Positions 40,301 through 49,300 of a stretch of 64,000 bases of DNA are shown piece after piece. Location: contig CM055875.1 of assembly GCA_029582165.1 (NCBI GenBank), positions 627,501-691,500 of the forward strand, written 5' to 3'. The stretch comes from Portulaca oleracea (lineage: Eukaryota > Streptophyta > Magnoliopsida > Caryophyllales > Portulacaceae). Each line of letters opens with the position of its first letter. Position 1 is the first letter of the stretch. The position numbers and the translations under genes were made by a program. Under the pieces are notes generated by a model that made no database searches, was not told where the DNA came from, and saw only the letters and a program-made list of their open reading frames with translations.

Positions 40301-43300
40301 GAACATACCTGAATGATTGATTTTAAGCTAGATGAAACTAAAAATTTTGGTAACCACAATTCGCCCCCTTCTTGTGTCCGTGCATAAGTTTATTCTATCA
40401 ATTGATATCAGAGTAGTGTTCTCAGTTACGGGTTAACACCTACAGAAGATCTTGGAGATGAATACTCAACAAGGAACTATTTAAGATTAACTTGTGCCCA
40501 TACCCCTATATTGCAATGGCCAAAATTATAATTACCAGAAAACCTAATGATGAAGTACATCAAATATGATGACTACCAACTATGGTCGCTCATCAATAAT
40601 TGTCATTTCTTCCAAAAAAAAAAGAAATAACCTAGGGAAGAGGAAAGCAGGGAACAAAAATCAATATAAAGGTGCCCCAAGTTGAATGTGAGCTTGATTT
40701 TGATGATATGAAGATGTTGGAAAAGAGTGCAAAAGACAAGAAGTTGTATTTTGGTCTTAGACCTTATGAGTACGGTAAAATGTATTAGTGTGACTTGGGA
40801 AAGGATACTTGGGATGCTTTACAGGTAGCAACTGAAGAAACAAATCAAGTCAAGTTGTCAAGGAGTGAGTTGCAGATAAGGAAACAAGAGATGTTTAAGA
40901 TGAGAGAAAGGGGAATTGTGATGGACATGTTCTACTAGGTTCACACATAATATAAACAAACTGAACTCCTTTTAGAAGTCTTTCACCATAAACGATTGGT
41001 GAAGAATATCCTACATTTCTTGGCATGTTCATTGGCAAGTAAGGGGACTACCATCCAAGATAAGAAACATATGAGTACTCTCAAGTTGGCGGATCTGATT
41101 GGTAACCTCAAAAGTTATACACTCATAAAGGAATAATAAGATTAAGGATGAACCTATATGGCACCTTACATTGCTCTTAAGGCCATGGATACTGATGATT
41201 TTGAGTTGGATGAGGAAGAGACAACTCTCATGGTAGGAAGTTCAACAAGTTTATTAACAAGAATATACAAAACTTCATGAAGGTAACCTAAAACAAATCT
41301 AAGAACAACCCTAGGAAATAGAGTTGAAACTGACATGAAGATTGTAGTCTCGATCACTTCACCAGGGACAGTCTATTAGTTAAGGAACAGTAGTAACGTG
41401 TGTGCACCATAACAGACGAAAGAAACCAGCTCAAGGGAGCTCATCCAGGTGCTTCATAAAGGTGAGAACAATTCATGAGCTAACTCCTCAAAATAGGAAG
41501 ACGATGAGTCCTGGACAGAAGAGGCCTAATTTGCTCTCATTGCTAACTTGTTATTAAGGAACTTGTCACCAGATTGTTCTTTAAAACTGATGATGGATAT
41601 GTCATTCATGATGGAGGATTTAACAATGTTGATGTTGCTTTAGTGAAAATGACTAGGAATGTGAAGGACTCATGATGATTGATTAGAAACATAAATCAGA
41701 TGAAAGAACAAATATGTAAACTCTCTAAACAAAGAACCTTATAAATTAAGGAAAACATTTTAGGAGACATGCAACTTATTGCAAATAAAGAGTAACATGT
41801 AACAAAAAAAAAAAGATGCTAGAGGAAACAAAAGATACAAATTGAAAATTACCTCCGGAGACCCAAAATATTGACTAGAGAATCAAAACCAAACAATTCC
41901 AACTTTGACTCCCCTTGGACACTGTTTGTGTCAACGTGAGATGTTGAAGAGTTTTCTCTCCCACTTGACCTCATATTGGCACCTGTAATTTTCCTACAAT
42001 AATAGCCATTAAGTTAAGTTGTATACAACCACATAAATTTTATCAACAAAACAACTAGCTAATACTTATAACATTTATAAAAGAAAAGAACAAAGATATA
42101 TAATTGGTGTAAAACCTCGAAAATTATGGATTTTCCTACCATAATGTATTAAACTTTTTTTTTTGACTTCATGTGCCCTATTGAATCATTTTGTTATTAC
42201 TCCATTGACACTCGAGCTCATTGGACGGTTGAGTGACTAACAAGGGTAATTTAGTAACTTAACATTTCTAATTAAATGATCTTTCATTATTTTATGTGAG
42301 TAATTTATCAACTATTCGGGTTGATAATTTTTAAATATTTTGAATAACTAATATTATAATATAGTAATAAATTTCAACTGAGTTTGTAGTTATTTTGATT
42401 TTTAGTAGCTAATTAGGGGTCAAAATACCCCATTATAATACTAAAATCCTTGTTTTTCTATACCCTAATCCTTTTTCCCCTTCTATCTCTCTTCCTCCCT
42501 TTTTCTCTCTCCCATCGCTACTCCTCCCTACACTTGCCACTACTATGCCAAGTATCGCAATGCTACCGCCACCTATAGTAGCCACCACCACCGCTAGCAC
42601 CACCAAGGTCCACCACCACCACCAATGCATCCTCTCTCTTTACCCTCTAATGTTTCCTTGTCTCTCTCTGCCATCCACTTACGCCACTGCCACACAGCAC
42701 CACCGCTACAATGAACTAGCACCATCGTGTCACCCCTTACCACATGGACACTGCCGCCGCCATCGGGAACCGCCATAGTCGTAGCTAGAAAACCCCCAAT
42801 ACTTTTCCTCTCTCACTTGAACCTCTCATCCACCCTTTCTTCTCCCTCGTCAGGCCTCCCCCCCCCCCCCCCACTAATGGACGAAGGCACACACTACTGC
42901 CTTCAACCGCCACCAGCCACCAGAGTCAAAGTAACCAATGCAGCTACCGGAGCATTCAAAGTTGAGTTGTTGCACTGTTGTTGTTGTTGTTGTTGTCTGC
43001 TGCTGTTGTCGTTGTCGGTTGCTACTGCTACTCCGCCGCCACTTAATGTCGGCGATGACCACACTGACCCCCTCCACCTGTCTCTATCCAGCGAGCTCCA
43101 GCCAACCACCACCCTAGACCGTAATATTGTTATTTCATTTTTTTATCATTATTGTCATGTTCTACCTTATTTCTAAGTTTGTCGTTTTGATGAAAATACT
43201 AAGGGTTTTGATGTTTAGATTATTATTATGTTCATAACTAGAAAAAAAAGTAATTTGTTAATTTCCATATGGTTTTAATATAGTGATATTATTTAAACCG

Positions 43301-46300
43301 AAAGTTTACGTAAAAAGGATTATTGTCGATATTACAATTACTTTATAGTAAAAGTTGAGTTCTTTTAATTATTTCTCAGTTTTACAAGTTAAATTTTTAG
43401 TCTTTTGGTTTAAAAGTTGTGTTGATGTAATTTGTTTCAAAGTCTTTGTTTTTGGTTGTGTGCTAACTTTAGATGAGTAACTTGTTTCTATTAAGGTTAA
43501 TTTGAGGCATCATAGTTGACCTAGCTTGTGAAGTAATAAGCTTTGTAGGAAAAGTCGATACCTTGCTTAAAGTTACAAAGGTTTTGGCTAAGTTCAAGAT
43601 TAAACATGAAGTATGAATCTAACCAATTTTCATATGATGACTTTGAAAACTCTCCATAATTAGTGAAGTGGAATGAATATGAAATTTTTGGACTGTAGGT
43701 TCCCTAACTGGTTAACTTTAATGTGAATTTGGAATTTTGGTGGTTGATGATTATAGAGGAAAATGTTGATGTTTTGCCTAAATAGTGCAAATCTAGACCA
43801 ATTGTTGTTTTTATAATTTTGGACTCGTTGGGGTTGGCTTTGGGTTTTGTGATCAACATAAAAGTTGTACAAGACTCTCTAAGGCTTCCGAAAAGTTATA
43901 GATCATCTTCATAGAATGTTAGGAGGCCGAGGTATGATATATGAAAATTGGTGTGAAAATCTATCAATTTTTGGAGAGAAAAAGAATGAAGTTTTATGTT
44001 GATTAATGGTATAAATAGTGTTGGTAAAATTAGGTCGGCCTATTTTGGAAGTTGGGGGTTTGTCTTGTTTTTCGCATGCTCAAACACATTTAACATATGT
44101 TTTTCCAGCTGTTAAGGGTAATTAGATGTGGTTAGTCATCCTAATAACTACCTTATCCAAGTCACTCTTGTATCATCATCCTATCCACAATGTATTTCTT
44201 CCCTATCCAAGAGTGCACCCTTCCACTATAAATAGGGGTGATTTTATGCCTATATATACTTACTTTATTCCTTCCATTTCACCCCCTTCTCTAGACTGTG
44301 ACTGCAGCACATCCTAGTCAACGTTGAGAGTTCTATTGAGTCTCCTCCTTGATCAACCCAACTTTTACGAGCTTTTAGCCTTCTTTTATTTTCTTATTTT
44401 ATCTTCTAAGGCCCTTTAACCTAGATATAATTTTTAATATCGTTTACTTTGTTCAGTAGTGACTAAAGTATGCAGATTTCTATGTTTTTAGGTAATCTCA
44501 CACTTTATGGTGAAGAATACATGAATTCAGGATGCTAAGGAAGAGTGTGAGAAGAAATAAAAGGGTTAGAAAGTGAAGAAAGGAAGCAAAACCAAGTGAG
44601 CACAAGCTGTGCCAGTTTTAACACAGGTTGTGCTAACTTCTCAAATCCAAAAAGACATCACAGGCTATGCCAAATTCGGCACTACCTGTGCCTACTACAG
44701 TTTATAGTTTTTTTAATAATTTAAATCAGAGATAAACGGTAGTTTTTCAATATAACGTTCATTCAAGTTTTTCTTCTAGGTTTTGGAGAGAGATTTCTCT
44801 CTATCCTCTTTAGAGGCTTAGGGTAGTTTTTAGGTTTTAGATTATGCTTTACAAGAATTTATCTACACCGTTTCAGGATTTCACATCTAATTAATGACCA
44901 AGTTTGTTTTCTCTTCTCTTTATATCTTTATGTTTATTTATTTCCTTGTTAGATTCATTTCGTTGCTCTTTAGTTACTTCAATATGTTAAATAGTTGTTA
45001 GTTTTGTATTGTTTGGCTTGCGATTGATGTATTTGATGATGAATTAATTTTGTTTAGGCTTAAATTAATGCTTGTAATGTGAGGTTTTCTCTTTTCCCAC
45101 AAGATGTTCGATGAAATGCTCGAGAGAGTGTTCATATGTATTGTTTAGGCAATTGATTTATGCTGAGAGGTGAGATCAGTTTGCTAGTATAGGTAGAGAA
45201 AACAATTACGATTTTGATACGAGAGTGTTGAATTCTGACTACGTCTAGGTTGTTATTCCTATAGTTTAATTAGACTAATTCTGTGAGAATAGGCAGTTGG
45301 AATAGTTAGGCTAGCCCTTGATCCTTGAGAGAGGGCTCAGGCCGAGTCTTTGACACTTGAGAGAGGGCTTTGACGTTCAATATGTTGCAATCGACCCGTC
45401 TTAATACTCGTTTAGAATTGGTAGGTTAGGTCGTTCAAATTTTGGGAGTACAAGTTAGCAACTACATGATTAAGGGCATGATGGGCAAACAATGATAGTG
45501 CAATCAATGGCAGGAGGAGGAGGAGGAGAAGAGACACTCAGTAATGGAATATGTTTGGTTAACCAACCAGTTGGAAGTAATAGTCTTCCAAGGATCGAGG
45601 AATTTCACGGCTTTAGAGAAAATCTTGAGCAAACCAGTAGTCATAATCCTTCAAAGAAATATGGTTGTGGCTTTTGGGTATAAGAGATGGAATGATATCA
45701 ACATAACCACATTGGGAAAGGTTCAACAAAACCTTGAGCAAACCATTAGTCATAGCCATTAGAGGGCATTAACAATGCATTAATTGTGACAACCAGCCAG
45801 GGAAAGGAGGAGTACGCGCAAAGTAATAGAGAGAAGATGATTGAGAAGGCGCGGAAAACAATTTCAAAGAAAGCAGCGACACTCCCAAACACATTGGGTA
45901 TGAATCTTTTGATTAGCCAAAAAAGAGCATACAAGGACTTCCTGGAAAGCATGAAAACACAATTTGGGAAGGAGAAAAAGAGAAAAGGCCTTAAGAGAAA
46001 AAGTTCAGTAATACCTAGCCAAATAGTGGAGCAGTTGCAGGAGGGTTGAATTATGAGAATAACTTCTTGGAATGTTAGAGGGTGGAGATCTTTTAGGAAG
46101 AAGAATGTTGTGAGAAACCTCATTAAGAAATAACATATTGATATCATGGGCATTGTAAAGTCAAAGCACCACAACTTATCTTTATGAGAAATTAGAAAGT
46201 GTTGGGGCAAAGTAGATGTGGGGTTTATTGACAATGAAGCTATAGGGAAATTAGGAGGTTTGGTGTTGATGTGGAATAAAGAAGAGTTTTAGGAAGAGAA

Positions 46301-49300
46301 CCAATAAAAAGGAGTAAGATTGATATGTGTATAGGGCAAGTTCATCAATGATAATTTTACATGTACGATGTGTCTAGTTTATGCCCCTAATAGACATGAA
46401 GATGGGTTGGTAGTATGGGAAGAGTTGAGAACCCTAACAGGTAAAATACAAGTTCCCCTAATTATGTGTTGGGACTTTAATGAGGTACTTTTACCTTGTG
46501 AAAGAAGGAGTTGTGACAACATGACTGAAGGAATGATGAGTTTTGCAAACTTTCTTTGAGACATGCAAATGTAGGATCTGTCAACAAACAAGCCTTACAC
46601 ATGGTTTAGAGCAAATGTCGCGGGAAGAATAGATAAGATAATTGTTGGTAATGATATAATACAATGATTCTAGCAGATCAAGGTGTATAACAACGTAAGA
46701 AATGGTTCAGAGCATAGGCATTTAATTCTGAAAAATTTATAATTAGGTTGGGGTTGACATCTTTTAGAGTAAATGATATCTAGCTGGAGGATCCAAGATT
46801 TAACAAAGCTTTTCAAGAAGAATGGGGAAAATTAGATAACGTCCATGTACAAAAAAAAAAACTCAAGGCAATCAAAGAGCTCGTGAAAAAGATGGAACAA
46901 GGATGCTTTCGGCCACACTGACTTGAAGATAGATGATCTGGAAAAGAAGAATGAAAACCTAGATGACAAGGATATGGTCACAGGTCTGAAATAGTGTGAT
47001 ATCCTTATAAGATAGGCTTTAGAGGCTCAGTTGCATAGTTGGCAGTTGAAAAAAGAAAGATTGTGGAAGCAGAAGTCCAGGTGCAAATACGTAGTAGAAG
47101 GGGATAGGAATACCAAGTACTTCCACTCATTGGCAACCATGAGAAGGTCAAGAAAAGTCATTGAAAAAAAAAAGGTTGATAGCCAAGGTTTTCAAGGAGC
47201 AGAACAAGCCAAAGGGGCAATTAGAAACTACTACAAAGAACTACACAAAAAGCCTAAGAGAACAGTTCAGATAGATTTTGAGAACTTGGGGCTTGAGAAG
47301 TTGAATGAAGAGGATAAGGAGCTATTGGAGATTCCCTTGACTGACAAGGAAATACTGAAAGTTGTCAACAGTTGTGGTCCCATAAAGGCACCAAGCTATG
47401 GCGGATTTAATTTGACAAGCATAAAGAAGCTTTGGCACATAGTTGGCCAAATGTTTTGCAGTCTCATCAAAAACTTCTTTGATAATGATCAATTTCCAGC
47501 AATGATTAATATCACTTGGGTTACTTTGATCCCAAAAAAGAAGGATACAATTGACATAAAGGATTACAAGCATATTCCTATGGTAGGTTGTATATATAAG
47601 GTCATCTCGAAGATATTGAGTAGCAGGTTGAAGAAAGTCCTAAAAACAATGGTGGGAGAAGAGCAGATGGGTTTCATTGCAGGTAGACAAATCTTGGATA
47701 GAGCATTAGTAGCAAATGAAGCGGTTAGTTGGTTAAAAAAGAAGAAGAAGAGTTGAGCTCTACTAAAAGTGGGCTTTTAGAAAGCTTATAATACAGTGGA
47801 TTGGGGAGCTCTAGATATGGTATTGAAGCACATGGGTTTTGGGGACAAATGGAGACAATGGATCAGGAGATGCATAAGAAGTGCTAGTATCTCAGTCATC
47901 GTCAATGGAACTCCTACAAAACAATTTAGCATGGGGAGAGGTTTGAGACAAGGAGACCCAATTTCTTCTTTTCTATTTGTGCTGATGGGGGAGGTCATGA
48001 ACAAGTTGATACAACGAAAGGTGGAAATAGAAGATATGAAAGGATGGGATGTAAGTGCAAGAAAATTTAGGATCACTTATCTGTAGTTTGCTGATGATAC
48101 TATAAATTTTACATAAGCTGAGGAGGAAGAGCTTTTTAACATCAAAGTTATGCTGAAGACATTCCAAGCTATCTCTGGACTGGCAGTGAATTATGAGAAA
48201 ACTAACCTCATTGTTTTTGGCAGGGATACGCAATGGAAAGAAGACATGGCAGAAAAGCTGGAATGTAACTTAGCTTACTTACCCATAACTTATTTGGGTT
48301 TACAGTTAGGAGCATCAATGAGGAAAAAGGCTTCATGGAGACCTATTGTTGTCAAGATTCTAGCTAAACTACATGGGTGGAAATCATGTTGTCTTTCGAG
48401 GGTTGGAAGACTAGTATTAATCAGAGCAGTACTAAACAGTTTACCCACATATTATCTTTCTATGTACAAGATGCCAAAAGGAGTTGTAGTGGATATCATA
48501 AAGTAACAAAGACGATTTTTATGGCGTAGTAGCAATGAAAGAAAAGGGTCAACACTTGTGGAGTGGGAAATCATATAGAGACACAAAGATAGGGGAGGTT
48601 TGGGTGTGAGAAATCTGATTATGAAAAATGCAACTATTCTCTTTAAGTGGTGGTGGAGATATACCACTGAAGAAGGTGTCCTCTAGAGGAAGGTGGCCCA
48701 AGCCATACATAATGAAGACAAAGCACTGCTACCTTCAAAGAAAAAGCCACTTATATCGAGTCCATGGGCTGATATCAAGAGATTTTTCAGTGGTGAAATG
48801 GCAATTCATAAGGTACTTAAAAGCTCTTTTTAACTCAAGCTGGGAGATGGGAAGAAGATCAAGTTTTGGGATGGCCCCTGGCTAGATAAACTTGAACTTA
48901 AGGAGGCCTTTCCAAGGCTGTATGCAATGTCTTCCAAAAGAAATCAATTATTTATGAGATGGGATGGTTTGAGGGTAGCATATGGAGGTGGGTGTTGGCT
49001 TGGAAGGAAGCCTTAAATTGACAAGAAATGGCAGATGAACAAGTTTTAAAGAGGAAGCTAAGCTCTAAGATCCCAATTTTGAACACGATAAATGATCTTG
49101 AGTGGCAAGGGGGGAAATCTTACAATGTTAAATTAGTTGTAAGATAGGCCGAGGAGATGGAGTTATATGGAGTTCAAGTGGATACTTTAGTAGGCTCTAT
49201 TTAGAAGAAGATTGCTCCCCCAAGGGTAGAACTATTTACCTGGATAGCTTTGATGGGGAAGCTGAACAAAAGGGCAATGCTTGTCCATAAAAGAGTTTTG

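Noticed and set aside
42433..43176. Overlapping open frames on both strands suggesting a proline- or glutamine-rich protein
   Set aside because: They come from CCA/GTT low-complexity DNA, are open on both strands at once, and contain no domain.
45492..45762. Two overlapping plus-strand frames before the LINE as an ORF1 protein
   Set aside because: No DUF4283 or zinc-knuckle pattern is visible; they may be leader DNA.
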